From Phycisphaeraceae bacterium (lineage in GTDB: Bacteria > Planctomycetota > Phycisphaerae > Phycisphaerales > UBA1924): a stretch of 64,000 nucleotides of DNA. Shown here piece after piece: positions 44,831 through 54,887 of the stretch (within the stretch, counting starts at the first letter, position 1; each line of letters opens with the position of its first letter). The notes beneath the pieces were generated by a model that saw nothing but the letters and a program-made list of their open reading frames with translations, was not told the origin of the DNA and did no database searches. The translations under genes were made by a program, and so were the position numbers. The DNA is taken from the NCBI GenBank assembly GCA_019636515.1, contig JAHBXI010000002.1, positions 699,428-763,427 of the forward strand, given 5' to 3'.

Positions 44831-46174
44831 ATGAACGACCGCGATCGATTCCTCGGGAAGCGAGTCACCGTGATGGGCCTGGGGCGATTCGGGGGCGGCG
44901 TTGGCGTGGCGAGATGGTTCGCCCGACGCGGGGCACGCCTGCTCATCACCGATCTCGATACGCACGACCGTCTCGGGCCGTCCATCGAGTCGATCGCCGA
45001 CCTTATCCGCCAGGGACATGCAGTGCTCCGGCTCGGCGGACACGACGAAGCGGATTTCACTTCCGCGGACCTGGTCGTGGTCGGGCCGGCCGTGCCCAGG
45101 CCGTGGGAGAATCGCTACCTCGTCGCGGCGGGCCGGGCGGGGGTTGAGATCACCACCGAGATCCGCCTGGCCGTCGAGCGAGTCCCCGATCCCCGACGCG
45201 TCGTCGGCGTGACGGGATCGGCGGGCAAAAGCACGACCAGCGCCATGATCGCCTGTGCTCTTGAAGGCATCGGAGAGCCGACGCTGCTGGGCGGCAACAT
45301 CGGCGGATCCCTCCTTGACGCGATTGACCGGGCCGAGCCGGACACGCGCGTGGTCGTTGAACTCTCGAGTTTCATGCTCCACCACCTCGCGGGCTGGTCC
45401 CCCCCCGTGGCGGTCGTCACAAACTTTGCATCCAATCATCTCGACTGGCACGGGTCCCTCGAACATTACCGGGCCAGCAAGCAGGCATTGCTTGCATCCC
45501 AGGTCCCCGGGGACGTCGCGGTCCTGGGCCCGGGCCTCGAAGGCTGGACGGTCAATGAAGGGGTCCGCCGCGTGGCGCCGACTCCGGGTCCGGGTGTTGA
45601 AGATCTGATCATCCCGGGCGAGCACAACCGGCTCAACGCCGCCACGGCCGTGGAAGCCGCGCTGGCCTCCCTGGAACGGACAGGACGGGACACGGCGGGA
45701 CTCCGCCAGGCGCTCGAAGGCCACATCCGCCGCTTCCCGGGACTCGACCACCGGCTCCGATTTGTCATGGAGAGGGACGGTGTCCGGTACTACAACGACT
45801 CCAAGTCGACAACCCCTGAATCAACGCTCCTGGCCTGCGCTGCTTTCGCCGACGGCGCCCGCTCGATGCGGCGCATCCACCTCATCGTCGGGGGGTATGA
45901 CAAGGGCGCGGATGTATCTCCGATGGCCCGGCTTTCCGAATCGCTCGGCGGCCTGTACACCATCGGGGCGACAGGGCCTGCGATCGATCGGGCATCCGGC
46001 GGCCGCACGATCCCCTGCGGCACGATCGAGGCGGCGGTCCGGCAATGCCGGATGCGGGCAGGGCCCGGCGATGTGGTGGTCCTGAGCCCCGGGTGCGCCT
46101 CGTGGGACCAGTTTGAGAACTTCGAGGCCCGAGGAAGACGCTTTCGAGACCTTGTCCAGGGGGACTCCCCGTGA
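44831..46174 (+). CDS. murD: UDP-N-acetylmuramoyl-L-alanine:D-glutamate ligase
   Basis: 447 residues. It adds D-glutamate to the peptidoglycan precursor. The N-terminal Rossmann domain begins [19 protein letters not shown]. The ATP-binding loop is [18 protein letters not shown] (about 128), a GSAGKST form rather than the usual GTNGKST. Other Mur ligase segments are [58 protein letters not shown] and [22 protein letters not shown]. It lies outside any dcw cluster, after the transaminase. The stop overlaps the GTG of the next gene (GTGA). A murD supports peptidoglycan synthesis in this organism. Confidence 0.95.
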   Translation: MNDRDRFLGKRVTVMGLGRFGGGVGVARWFARRGARLLITDLDTHDRLGPSIESIADLIRQGHAVLRLGGHDEADFTSADLVVVGPAVPRPWENRYLVAAGRAGVEITTEIRLAVERVPDPRRVVGVTGSAGKSTTSAMIACALEGIGEPTLLGGNIGGSLLDAIDRAEPDTRVVVELSSFMLHHLAGWSPPVAVVTNFASNHLDWHGSLEHYRASKQALLASQVPGDVAVLGPGLEGWTVNEGVRRVAPTPGPGVEDLIIPGEHNRLNAATAVEAALASLERTGRDTAGLRQALEGHIRRFPGLDHRLRFVMERDGVRYYNDSKSTTPESTLLACAAFADGARSMRRIHLIVGGYDKGADVSPMARLSESLGGLYTIGATGPAIDRASGGRTIPCGTIEAAVRQCRMRAGPGDVVVLSPGCASWDQFENFEARGRRFRDLVQGDSP

Positions 46175-47115
46175 GATCGGCGATCCTTGCCCTCGCGGCT
46201 TCGTGCGCGATGTTCCTGTCGCCGGGATGCGCCCGCACCACCACGACCACCACCGTTGCCGCCGCCCCGGCCGGCGCGCCGGCCGTCCCGCCTCCCGAAT
46301 TCCGGCCAGCGCCGGGTTCGGACGCTCAACCAATTCCAGACGAGCACGTTGAACCGGCGCCGATGGCGAGCGAGCCGGCGGCGGCCGAACCAAAGTCTGA
46401 ACCCAAATCCGAACCCAACGCCGCACGATGGATCGAGGTCTTCCCACATGTCCGCCTCGATGCCGCCCGCCGATTCGTGGAAATCGACGGGCAGGTGCCG
46501 ATCGACCCGCACGATCCGCGGACGCCCCACATCTTTCTCGAGGTTGTTGTCTGTCCGTGGGACACGCGTGAGCACGAGGCCCTGGTCGCGACCAGGGCCA
46601 GGCCTTCGCACGTCCATGCCGCGCTGCTTATGCTCGGCCCGACTCCCGGAGTGCCCGCATCCTGGCGGTGGGATCCGGAGACCGGGCGCCTCTCCACGAC
46701 CGAGCCGACCGGGCCGATCGTCCAGGTCACGTTCTTGCACACCGACGCGAAGGGAAAGACCGTTGAGGCAGATCCGGCCGAGTGGATCATCGACGTGCGA
46801 CAGCGCCGGACCCTGCGTGACCGCGAAGGGCCGGGGGGACACTGGGTCTTTGCCGGATCATCGCTGGCGCCTCGTCCCGACGGGCCAGGCGAGTACTACA
46901 AAGCCGACATCGAGGGAACCCTGGTCGGCCTGGCGACCTTCGGCGTCGAGACCATCGCGTGGAGCGGGGTCTTCAGCCACGAGGCCTCCATCAACGCCCC
47001 CGAGTGGATCGCCGACCCCGCCAAGGTTCCCCCGTTCGGCTCGGCCATTACGGTCCGGCTCGCCCCGGCCGACGGTCCCGCGCCATCCAGACCGGATTCG
47101 ATCCCACGGCCCTGA
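46171..47115 (+). CDS. Lipoprotein with YdjY-like domain
   Basis: 314 residues from GTG 46171, overlapping the murD stop by four bases. The lipoprotein signal is [20 protein letters not shown] with Cys20 as lipidated residue. A Pro/Ala/Glu-rich disordered linker (about 24-85) precedes the YdjY-type domain: [70 protein letters not shown] (motifs EVFPHVR, [17 protein letters not shown]). The YdjY domain is common in planctomycete exported proteins and has no established function. Cotranscription with murD hints at an envelope role. Confidence 0.8.
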   Translation: MRSAILALAASCAMFLSPGCARTTTTTTVAAAPAGAPAVPPPEFRPAPGSDAQPIPDEHVEPAPMASEPAAAEPKSEPKSEPNAARWIEVFPHVRLDAARRFVEIDGQVPIDPHDPRTPHIFLEVVVCPWDTREHEALVATRARPSHVHAALLMLGPTPGVPASWRWDPETGRLSTTEPTGPIVQVTFLHTDAKGKTVEADPAEWIIDVRQRRTLRDREGPGGHWVFAGSSLAPRPDGPGEYYKADIEGTLVGLATFGVETIAWSGVFSHEASINAPEWIADPAKVPPFGSAITVRLAPADGPAPSRPDSIPRP

Positions 47116-47151
47116 TCCCCGGTCCTCTCGCGCGGAGGTGTATGCTCAGCC

Positions 47152-49392
47152 GTGCGAGCGCGACCGTACAACTCCGTCGGTCACCGGCACTCGTGGCGGG
47201 TGCTTGCCTGCCTGGCCGCCCTGGCCCCGGCCGCCCTGGCGCAGACCCTCAATCTCGACGCCCCCAGCCCCCCGGCCCCCGGTTCGGGGCGATCGACGCT
47301 CGCCCTTGCCGAACGGCTCGATCGCCAGATCACCGCCCTCCGGGACCATCGCCACGCCGAAGCGGACGCGGATTCTTCCCGGGAATTGCGGGTCGCGCTG
47401 CGCATCCTCGCCCGCCACCTGCTGCGCTCTGGCGAGCAGGCGGGCGACCCGGGATCGGCCCAACTGATCGCCGGCCGCACGATCGCGCTGCGGATCGACG
47501 CCCTCGATCGGCATGTCAGGTCGATGATGCCCCGCCTGCCGCGCGAGGTGGCGGCGGAGATCGCGACCCGCTGCCTGTGGCCCGCCGAGCGTCTCCCCCT
47601 CGACGCGGAGTCGCTCTGGAGACACCTGCGAGACACCCTCGCCCCGCTGGTGGTTGACCTTCCCCGCGACCCGTTCATATCGGTTGAACGGGAATCGACG
47701 GGATGGTGGGGCAAACTTCCCGGTCACGGCGGCCGCTTGCTCGCCCAGATTGGCGAGGAAGTGGGGGCGCCGCCACCTGTTCTCGATGCCGCGGCGCAAC
47801 TCGACGAACGACTCGCCCTTGCCGCATCCTGGCCGGCCTTCGAGCGTTCTGGGCGCGTGACGTTTGCCAACGCGGCCGATTCGCTCTGGCTGTTCTCGAC
47901 CGACGCGGCCCTGCCCATGAACCTCCGAACCCTGCTCCAGGAGCGGTTCATCGAGGCGGCCCGGATGATTACCGCGTCGCCGCCGGACAACGCTCCGCCC
48001 GGTCCGGAGGATGCCGCCGCCCATGCCGGGCGTTCCCTGCGGATGCTGGCCCTGCTGGCCAGGTGCCTGGACCTCGCGTCGCGCGCCACGCCCGAACCAC
48101 CCGCCCGACCGATCAGAGAATCGCTCACGCTGCTGGCGTCATCGCGGGATTTTTTGCCGAGCCTCCCGCCCAGCGCCGCCCGAGACGCCTCCATCATCGA
48201 CCGACTGGTTCGAGTCGAAGGCCTCCTGCGGATGACGGTGCCACCCCCGGGAAGCAGGGAGATCGTCTCGACCGACGGCCTCATCCGCCAGGCGCGCCCC
48301 GCGATCAAGCCCCTTGAAGAGGCACGCCGGCGAGTCGCCACCGACCTGCTCGCCGTCGCGGCCCGGGCCGTGGTCTCCCCGGACCTTCTCGTCGATCCCG
48401 CGTTCCTTCACACCGTCGCGGGGTACCGCGAGCGATGGGACGACCTTCTCCATGCGTCCGACCTCTCCCAGAGGATCGGATACCTCCCCGAACTTCCCAC
48501 CGGCGCGCCGGCGAACCAGTGGGTCGTCCTCAAAGAGTACGAACCCGTGGGAGAGCGAGTGCTCGTGCTTGCGCGAGGCCTCTCGTCCTCGCGGGAGCAC
48601 GATGAGGCGATCGTCCGCTGGCGCGAGTTGGCCGCCGACATCCGGGTGCTGACCGACGATGCCGATGCGGTCGCCTTTCGCCGGGCCGTCGAAGACCCCG
48701 CCGATCCCCTCGCCGACCACGTGCGGGCGATCACCGCCGGTCGCGGCAAGGACCTTCTCTCGGCCGCCTCCGCCGCCCGTGCCCGATGGCTCGACGAGGC
48801 GAGAAAGGCGCGAACGATCGACTCTCCCGCCCTCCGGGAGGCGTCGCGGGGCATCGAGTCGGTGAGGCGGGCCGCTCAACTCGCCGTGGATTGGGCGTCG
48901 ATGCGAGCGTCGCTGTCCTTCGCCGATACCCCCGGCGCCGCGTCGTCGGATGCCGGGTCGGCCCTGGCGGGATGGGAACTCTCGACCGAGGCGGCCCAGC
49001 GGCTCTTCTCGGCCGACCTGCCCGCGATTTCGGCCGCCATTGCCCTGGCCGCCGATGGCTTCCACGCCGAGTTTCTATCCGAGTCGTGGAAGACGCCGGG
49101 ACTGTCGGTGCGTTCTCTGCCCGTCGAGGTGGCGGCCCGGGCACGGGCGCTGGGCGTCGGGGCCTCGTCCAACCGTGCCGCCGACGCGCTCGGGCAACTC
49201 GCCGCCGGCCTGCCCGACCCCGACCGCGGTGGGGCGATCACCCGTCGAGCCGAATGGATGGCCGTGTGCCGGTACCTGGAGGAACTGGCCTGGGCGATGG
49301 CTCGCGGAGACGTACCCGTCGAACAGTCCCTCACGGCGTACCTTCACACGAGAGTGGGGGAGATCCGCTCGGGCTCCGATCGTCCGAGGTGA
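47152..49392 (+). CDS. Large exported protein of unknown function
   Basis: 746 residues from GTG 47152 (GCGGAGG upstream). A signal peptide lies at about 14-30 (WRVLACLAALAPAALAQ). The rest is almost entirely alpha-helical by composition (Ala/Arg/Leu/Asp-rich, few Gly), with no repeats or recognised motif. One segment at about 447-485 (LPTGAPANQWVVLKEYEPVGERVLVLARGL) is more beta-like. It ends with the plus-strand operon priA-transaminase-murD-lipoprotein. Role unknown; periplasmic localisation is likely. Confidence 0.7.
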   Translation: MRARPYNSVGHRHSWRVLACLAALAPAALAQTLNLDAPSPPAPGSGRSTLALAERLDRQITALRDHRHAEADADSSRELRVALRILARHLLRSGEQAGDPGSAQLIAGRTIALRIDALDRHVRSMMPRLPREVAAEIATRCLWPAERLPLDAESLWRHLRDTLAPLVVDLPRDPFISVERESTGWWGKLPGHGGRLLAQIGEEVGAPPPVLDAAAQLDERLALAASWPAFERSGRVTFANAADSLWLFSTDAALPMNLRTLLQERFIEAARMITASPPDNAPPGPEDAAAHAGRSLRMLALLARCLDLASRATPEPPARPIRESLTLLASSRDFLPSLPPSAARDASIIDRLVRVEGLLRMTVPPPGSREIVSTDGLIRQARPAIKPLEEARRRVATDLLAVAARAVVSPDLLVDPAFLHTVAGYRERWDDLLHASDLSQRIGYLPELPTGAPANQWVVLKEYEPVGERVLVLARGLSSSREHDEAIVRWRELAADIRVLTDDADAVAFRRAVEDPADPLADHVRAITAGRGKDLLSAASAARARWLDEARKARTIDSPALREASRGIESVRRAAQLAVDWASMRASLSFADTPGAASSDAGSALAGWELSTEAAQRLFSADLPAISAAIALAADGFHAEFLSESWKTPGLSVRSLPVEVAARARALGVGASSNRAADALGQLAAGLPDPDRGGAITRRAEWMAVCRYLEELAWAMARGDVPVEQSLTAYLHTRVGEIRSGSDRPR

Positions 49393-49400
49393 TGTAAAGA

Positions 49401-49433
49401 AAAACCCCGCGGCACGGGCCGCGGGGTTTGTTA
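49401..49433. terminator. Terminator between convergent genes
   Basis: Stem AACCCCGCGGC (49403-49413) with GCCGCGGGGTT (49418-49428) and an ACGG loop. T-rich tail on the plus strand (TTTGTTATT), and AAAGAAAA on the other side gives TTTTCTTT on the minus strand, so it can work in both directions. Confidence 0.9.
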
Positions 49434-49456
49434 TTGCGTGAACGTCACCCGGGGCG

Positions 49457-50602
49457 TTACTTCTTGGCGGCCTTGAATTCCTCAAGACGCTGCTTGAGTT
49501 CCGCGGCCGTGTCCGCATCCATGTCCCCGACCAGCGCGATGGCCTTGGTCTGCAACTCGATCGCCTTGTCGACGTGTCCCTTCTTGAAATGCGCGACGGC
49601 GAGCGTGTCCATCACCATGCCGTCCTTCGAGTTTGTCAGTTCCACCGCCCGCTCGGCCAGGCTGATCGCCAGGTCGAAATCGGGGTTCTGGAGTTTGGGA
49701 TGGTCGACGATCGTCCAGGCCAGGGCGTTGAGACCCATGGCGTTGTTCTTGAACTCGTGGGCGGCCAGGTCGCGGGCCGTCGCGTACGACGACGCCGGGT
49801 CACCGACAAGCATTCGGTTGAAGCGGTCCATTTTCAGTTGCACCGCGCGGTCGGGGTACTTGGCGATCAGCGCGTCGTAGCCCCGGTTGGCGGCGGCGTA
49901 GTCCTTCTCGCGGATCGCGTCCATGATCGGTCGGATCTCGGCCATCTGCTTCTCGCGCTCGGCTTGCTCCCGGGCCGCCTCCTCGGCCTTCTTCGCGTAG
50001 TCCTTGACCGCCGCGTCCATGTCCCAGGTTCCGCCGACGATCTGCTCGAGCGGCTTGTCCATCGACATCGGGTGACCGATCCAGGCGACACGGCCTTCCC
50101 CGTTGACGATGAACGACGCGGGGATCCCGTTCAGGCCCGCGGCCTGGAGCCAGTTCCTGGCGACGTGGCCGTTGCTGTCGTGCGCGGTGTCGATGGCGAC
50201 GGAGTACTCCATCTTGTCGCCCATCTTCGTCACGAATTCCTCGACCTTGCGCGTGTAGGCCTCGTCGTTCTCCCACACGCTCACGCCGATGATCACCGCC
50301 TTGTCCTTGTACTTCTTGGCCAGTTCGGTCAGGTGCGGGATGCTCTCCCGGCAGGGCGGGCACCACGTCGCCCACCCTTCGACCACGTAGACCTTGCCCT
50401 TCTCAAACGACGGGACGGGCGCCCCTTTCACCCACTTGCCAACCTTCAACGCCGGCGCTGCATCGCCGACTCCAAGCGGCTTGATCCGCTCCTCCTGAGC
50501 CGTGGTTTCCTGGCCCGATTTTTGTTGCCCCGCGGCCGGGAGGGCCGCCAGCATGACCGCCGACGCCGCGAACACCGAAAGACCCAGGAGGCTGCGTTTC
50601 AT
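49457..50602 (-). CDS. Exported thioredoxin-fold (TlpA-like) protein with C-terminal TPR-like helices
   Basis: 381 residues from ATG 50602 (AAGGAAA upstream). A signal peptide (about 1-25, LLGLSVFAASAVMLAALPAAG) is followed by a TlpA/ResA-like thioredoxin domain (about 45-195): GWATWC81PPC84RES is the redox pair, with GIPASFIVNGEGRVAWIGHP (cis-Pro). A Lys/Glu/Ala-rich helix (about 205-240) leads to helical pairs (YAAANRGYDALIAKYPD, GLNALAWTIVDHP, AISLAERAVELTNSKDGMVMDTLAVAHFKKGHVDKAIELQTKAI) that read as TPR repeats. Likely role: periplasmic disulphide reduction with a protein-binding tail. Confidence 0.85.
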   Translation of the reverse strand: MKRSLLGLSVFAASAVMLAALPAAGQQKSGQETTAQEERIKPLGVGDAAPALKVGKWVKGAPVPSFEKGKVYVVEGWATWCPPCRESIPHLTELAKKYKDKAVIIGVSVWENDEAYTRKVEEFVTKMGDKMEYSVAIDTAHDSNGHVARNWLQAAGLNGIPASFIVNGEGRVAWIGHPMSMDKPLEQIVGGTWDMDAAVKDYAKKAEEAAREQAEREKQMAEIRPIMDAIREKDYAAANRGYDALIAKYPDRAVQLKMDRFNRMLVGDPASSYATARDLAAHEFKNNAMGLNALAWTIVDHPKLQNPDFDLAISLAERAVELTNSKDGMVMDTLAVAHFKKGHVDKAIELQTKAIALVGDMDADTAAELKQRLEEFKAAKK

Positions 50603-50749
50603 ACATTCATTTCCTTGTCTAAGGCCGACGGGCAAACAGGCGAGGCCGTCAAGCCGGCCGGAGTGCCGATGACCGCGCCAAGATCCGTGGCCTGTTCGAT
50701 GCCGCCGAGGCGTGTATGTTCCAACCCCGGATTCGGCTACGCGGCCACC

Positions 50750-50769
50750 AATGACCTACCGGTCATTAT
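50750..50769 (-). promoter_or_regulatory. Promoter with overlapping palindrome upstream of the thioredoxin-TPR gene
   Basis: TATAAT on the minus strand (50769-50764) overlaps a perfect 7-bp inverted repeat AATGACC (50750-50756) / GGTCATT (50761-50767) with TACC between. No good -35 at 16-18 bases is obvious. Predicted leader about 155 bases. The arrangement suggests a repressor site on the -10. An alternative is a hairpin after speA. Confidence 0.55.
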
Positions 50770-50833
50770 ACCCTGACACATTCCTATCAGGCGATTGCCC
50801 TGGAACCGGCCCGCTCCACGGGTCCACGGGGGA

Positions 50834-52885
50834 TCATTCGAGGTACGTGTACCCCTCCATCCCCGAGTCGTAGAACTTCAGGAGGTTCTGCGCCTCGTGG
50901 ACGCTCAGCGTGCCGGCCTTGACGGCCCGCTCGCTGTCGCGCCGCATCGAACGGATCAGGTCCTCGCTGTCGTACTGAACGTACGAGAGCACTTCCTTGA
51001 CCGTGTCCCCCTCGATCACCTCGTCGAGGTCCCAGTCGCCGACGCCCGGCGAATCGTCGAACGAGACATGCACGACGTGCGTGTCGCCGTAGAGGTTGTG
51101 CAGGTCGCCGAGGACCTCCTGGTACGCCCCCAGCAGGAACATGCCCAGGAAGTACGGCTCGGGCTTGCCTTCTCCCGACCCGTTGTAGTTCAGTTCGTGC
51201 AGTTCAAGCACGGGCTTGTGGGCGGATTTCTTGTCGATGAACTTGTCCACCTGCCCGTCGGAGTCGCAGGTGATGTCCGCCAGGACGGCCCGGCGGATCG
51301 GCTCTTCCTTCAGGCGGTGGATCGGGCAGATGGGGAAGAGTTGGTCGATCGCCCAGTGGTCGGGGAGGCTCTGGAACAGCGAGAAATTCACGTAGTAGAT
51401 GTCGCTCAGGATCTGCGGCAGGTCGGTCAGGTCGTCGGGAAGTTCCCCCTTCGATTGCGCGATCGTCAGGGCCTTGCGGCCGATCGCCCAGAACAGCCGC
51501 TCGGTCGCCGAGCGCATCGGCAGGCTCAGGTACCCCAGGTTGAAGAGGCTCATGGCCTCGTCCCGGGCCTGCACGGCGTCGTGGTACACCTCGACGATGT
51601 TGACGCGGGGCTGGGAAAGCGACTCGTACGCGTCGATCAGTTCCAGGATCGGCTGGGGACGCTCGTTCTCGCGCTGCATCAGCGACTGGACGTTGTCAAG
51701 GTCGGGGTCCGACGGGAAGTGCGTCTTGCCCAGCACGTCGGCGATCAGCAGGGTCGCGTGCGCCACCATGGCCCGGCCCGACTCCGACAGGATCCGCGGG
51801 TGGGGCAGGCCGGCCGCGTCGCACACGCTCTTGACCCGGTAGATGATGTCCGCCGCGTACTCCGGAACCCCGTAGTTCACGCTGGATGGAGAGTCCGACT
51901 GGCTCCCGTCGTAGTCGATCCCCATCCCGCCGCCGACGTCGATCGTGTCCAGGCCCGCCCCGAGTTTCTTGAGTTCGCAGTAAATATGCGAGAGTTCGTT
52001 CACCGCCGACTTGACGTGGCGGATGTCCCCGATCTGGCTGCCGATGTGGAAGTGGATCATCTTCAGGCAGTCGGCCATGCCGTGCTGCCTGAGGTACTCC
52101 AGCGCGTGAAGAAGTTCGATCACCGTCAGCCCGAACTTCGAGCGCATGCCCCCGGAGGATTCCCAGCGACCCGAACCACGGGAACTGGGCTTGGCGCGGA
52201 CCCCGATCCGAGGCCGGACGTTGTACCGCTTCGCGTGCTTGACGATCAGTTCAAGGTCGCTGAAACGCTCCACCACCGGGATGATGTGCCGGCCCAGTTT
52301 GGTCGCCAGGATCACCGTCTCGATGAACTCCGAATCCTTGAACCCATTGCACACGATCGGCATCGACGGCTGGTTTTCCGTCAGGCCAAGCACCGCCAGA
52401 AGTTCAGGCTTGCTCCCGGCCTCCAGCCCGAAGCCCAGTTCCGCGCCGATGTCCCGGACCTCCTCGCACAGCGGACGCTGCTGGTTGACCTTCACCGGGT
52501 AGATGCACGCGTACGTCCCCTGGTACCCGTGCTCCCGGATCGCCGTGTCGAACGACTCGCGTATCTCCGTCAGGCGGTGCTTGAGAAGGTCTCGGAAACG
52601 GATGACCACCGGCGTTGAGATCTCCCGGTTGCGCAGCCCCTCGACCACTTCGTGAAGGTCGATCTGCCGCCGGGGATCCTTTTCGGGCATGACCACCAGG
52701 TGGCCCGACTCGTTGATTCCGAAGTACCCAGCCCCCCAGTCCTTGATCCCGTACACGCGCATCGAGTCTTCCGTCGTCCACGGGCGCGGAGCCACCTCCC
52801 GGCCGGGCGCCGCGATCGGGGATTCGGAAGGGGGGACCTGGGTCACGCGGTGAGCGGCCGAGCCGCCCGGTGTGATCGTCGCCAT
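50834..52885 (-). CDS. speA: Biosynthetic arginine decarboxylase
   Basis: 683 residues from ATG 52885. This fold III PLP enzyme converts arginine to agmatine for polyamine synthesis. Signatures: [18 protein letters not shown] (PLP Lys, about 130), [39 protein letters not shown], and the C-terminal [13 protein letters not shown] with [22 protein letters not shown]. Length is close to E. coli SpeA. The first 40 residues are Pro/Ser/Ala-rich before [28 protein letters not shown], where the conserved enzyme begins, so the true start may lie slightly inside. It is divergent from the aldolase gene. Confidence 0.95.
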   Translation of the reverse strand: MATITPGGSAAHRVTQVPPSESPIAAPGREVAPRPWTTEDSMRVYGIKDWGAGYFGINESGHLVVMPEKDPRRQIDLHEVVEGLRNREISTPVVIRFRDLLKHRLTEIRESFDTAIREHGYQGTYACIYPVKVNQQRPLCEEVRDIGAELGFGLEAGSKPELLAVLGLTENQPSMPIVCNGFKDSEFIETVILATKLGRHIIPVVERFSDLELIVKHAKRYNVRPRIGVRAKPSSRGSGRWESSGGMRSKFGLTVIELLHALEYLRQHGMADCLKMIHFHIGSQIGDIRHVKSAVNELSHIYCELKKLGAGLDTIDVGGGMGIDYDGSQSDSPSSVNYGVPEYAADIIYRVKSVCDAAGLPHPRILSESGRAMVAHATLLIADVLGKTHFPSDPDLDNVQSLMQRENERPQPILELIDAYESLSQPRVNIVEVYHDAVQARDEAMSLFNLGYLSLPMRSATERLFWAIGRKALTIAQSKGELPDDLTDLPQILSDIYYVNFSLFQSLPDHWAIDQLFPICPIHRLKEEPIRRAVLADITCDSDGQVDKFIDKKSAHKPVLELHELNYNGSGEGKPEPYFLGMFLLGAYQEVLGDLHNLYGDTHVVHVSFDDSPGVGDWDLDEVIEGDTVKEVLSYVQYDSEDLIRSMRRDSERAVKAGTLSVHEAQNLLKFYDSGMEGYTYLE

Positions 52886-53161
52886 CGTTCGCCCCGCCGT
52901 TGTCGTTGGGGCTCCCGGGGCCGGTCCCTGGCGTCTTGCCGGAGCCGGCCGGGTGCGGATCGGCGCAACACGCGCCTGTGGTCGCGCTGTGGGCCGTCCC
53001 GATCGCGACAGGAAAACGATAGCGAATCCGTGCCGCGTGACAACCGAAATCTCTCCCGGCGGCGCGCATTTTGTTTCCGGACGCCGCTTGGCGCCGACGG
53101 ACCCAGGACCGCGCGTCGAGAGGCGGCTCAACCCTACCTCCCGACCCTGCTAGGCTCACCC

Positions 53162-54214
53162 ATGGAACACCCCGTCATCGACCTCCGCAGCGACACCGTC
53201 ACAAGGCCCACCCCGGAGATGCGACGCGCGATGGCCCAGGCCGTCGTCGGCGACGACGTGCTCGGCGATGATCCCACCGTCATCGACCTCCAGGAACGCG
53301 TCGCGGAACTCATGGGCAAGGAGGCCGCCTGCTTTGTTCCCACCGGCACCATGGCCAACCAGGCCGCGATCCGCGCCCAGACCGAGCCGGGCGACGAGGT
53401 GATCGCCCACGAGGACAGCCACATCATCCACTACGAGACCGGGTCCCCCGCCGCCCTCTCGGGCGTCATGATCCGTCCCGCCAGGGGCGACCGGGGCCTC
53501 TACGACGCCGACCAACTCGACGAACTTCACCGGGCCCCGTCCATCCACGCTCCCGCCAGCCGACTCGTGCTCATCGAGAACACCCAGAACCGCGGCGGCG
53601 GGGCGGTCTGGCCCATCGAGCAGATCATCCGCGTCACCGGCCGCGCCGCCGAACTGGGCCTTCGGCGGCACCTCGACGGCGCCAGGATCTGGAACGCCTG
53701 CGCCGCCACCGGCCTTGCGCCGGCCGACTACGCCCGGCACTTCGACACGGTTTCGTGCTGTTTCTCCAAGGGCCTGGGCGCCCCGGCCGGGTCGGCCGTC
53801 GCCGGAGACCGGGCCATCATCGCCAGGGTTGCCCGCTTCCGGAAGATGTTTGGCGGGACGATGCGCCAGTCCGGGATCCTCGCCGCCGCCGCCCTCCACG
53901 CCCTCGAACGGCACCGTGACCGTCTCACCGACGATCACGCCAACGCCAGGCGTCTGGCCGAGGGGATCGCCCAGATCCCCGGTCTTTCCATCGATCCCGT
54001 CGGCGTCGAGACCAACATGGTCTTTTTCCTGGTCGGTCCTTCTATCGGCACGGCCGCCGAGTTCTGCGTGCGTCTCAGGTCCATGGGCGTGCTCATGCTT
54101 CCCAACGCGCCCCGGCGCGTCCGGGCCGTCTGCCACCTCGACGTGAACCGGCAAGCGATCGACGAAGCGATACGGAAGGTCGAGCAGGCCGCCCGTGCCG
54201 CCGTTCTCGTATAA
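53162..54214 (+). CDS. ltaE: Low-specificity L-threonine aldolase
   Basis: 350 residues from ATG 53162. This PLP enzyme cleaves threonine or allo-threonine to glycine and acetaldehyde. It starts [36 protein letters not shown], then [18 protein letters not shown] and [18 protein letters not shown]. The phosphate/PLP segment is [18 protein letters not shown] and the Schiff-base lysine lies in [13 protein letters not shown] (about 202), with [11 protein letters not shown] after it. Length is normal. TAGGCT lies five bases before the ATG with no ribosome site. Divergent from speA across 276 bases in which no other gene is seen. Confidence 0.95.
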   Translation: MEHPVIDLRSDTVTRPTPEMRRAMAQAVVGDDVLGDDPTVIDLQERVAELMGKEAACFVPTGTMANQAAIRAQTEPGDEVIAHEDSHIIHYETGSPAALSGVMIRPARGDRGLYDADQLDELHRAPSIHAPASRLVLIENTQNRGGGAVWPIEQIIRVTGRAAELGLRRHLDGARIWNACAATGLAPADYARHFDTVSCCFSKGLGAPAGSAVAGDRAIIARVARFRKMFGGTMRQSGILAAAALHALERHRDRLTDDHANARRLAEGIAQIPGLSIDPVGVETNMVFFLVGPSIGTAAEFCVRLRSMGVLMLPNAPRRVRAVCHLDVNRQAIDEAIRKVEQAARAAVLV

Positions 54215-54250
54215 GCGATCCAGGCTCGATGTCCGGATTGCCGTGACGCT

Positions 54251-54817
54251 TCAGCGGGCCGCCCGGATCGCGTCGTACGCCTCCTGCGCCGGCCCTTGAA
54301 GTTCCGGCCTGGATTCCAGCCGGCGGATCGCCTCCGATCGACGACCCCGCTGCGTCATGACCACGCAAACCAGCGCGTCGTGGTCGGGGTAGCGAAGAAA
54401 ATACGGCTCGTTCTGCCACCGCAACCCGCCCGCGAGCATCAGGGTCTCGGCCTCCTCCGCACGCTTGGCCAGGTACGCCGTCTCCGCGGCCGTATACGCC
54501 AGCCGACCGACCCGCCTCCAGAAGATCTCGAATTCCGCCCCCGTGTTGAGCATCGGCGTCACCGTCTCGATCATGTCGAGCACCGCCCCCGCGTAGGCGG
54601 TCGCGTCCTCTCCCCGCTGGAGTTTGTCGAACGCGTGCGTCAGCGCGGCGTCCGCCGTGACCTGGCCCGATTTGAACGCGGAGATCAGCCCCGCCGAGGC
54701 CGTCACGCGGTTGGTCGCGGCCGCCGCCGCGTACGCGTCCAGTTGAAGCGACGCATCCTCCTGGCGGCAACCCGGCAGCACGACGAGCAGGAACACGATG
54801 GGGAAGATCGCACGCAT
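54251..54817 (-). CDS. Small lipoprotein of unknown function
   Basis: 188 residues. The lipoprotein signal is MRAIFPIVFLLVVLPGC (Cys17). The mature part is helical and Ala-rich (QLDAYAAAAATNRVTASAGLISAFKSG), with a C-terminal half (YLAKRAEEAETLMLAGGLRWQNEPYFLRYPDHDALVCVVMTQRGRRSEAIRRL) resembling a pair of TPR-like helices. No family recognised. TACGCT lies exactly six bases before ATG 54817 and there is no ribosome site, so its mRNA may be leaderless. Confidence 0.7.
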   Translation of the reverse strand: MRAIFPIVFLLVVLPGCRQEDASLQLDAYAAAAATNRVTASAGLISAFKSGQVTADAALTHAFDKLQRGEDATAYAGAVLDMIETVTPMLNTGAEFEIFWRRVGRLAYTAAETAYLAKRAEEAETLMLAGGLRWQNEPYFLRYPDHDALVCVVMTQRGRRSEAIRRLESRPELQGPAQEAYDAIRAAR

Positions 54818-54823
54818 GACGCC

Positions 54824-54829
54824 AGCGTA
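54824..54829 (-). promoter_or_regulatory. Candidate leaderless -10 element for the 188-residue lipoprotein
   Basis: Minus strand TACGCT, six bases (GGCGTC), ATG 54817. Confidence 0.5.
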
Positions 54830-54887
54830 CCGCCGTGCGGTGATCCGGTTGCGGAAAACGGGCCACGTGGCTCGTCCGCAAGGCCGG

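Noticed and set aside
52886..53131. Upstream extension of speA to 53131
   Set aside because: The extra 80 residues are Arg/Pro-rich with no homology, and the conserved enzyme begins well inside ATG 52885.
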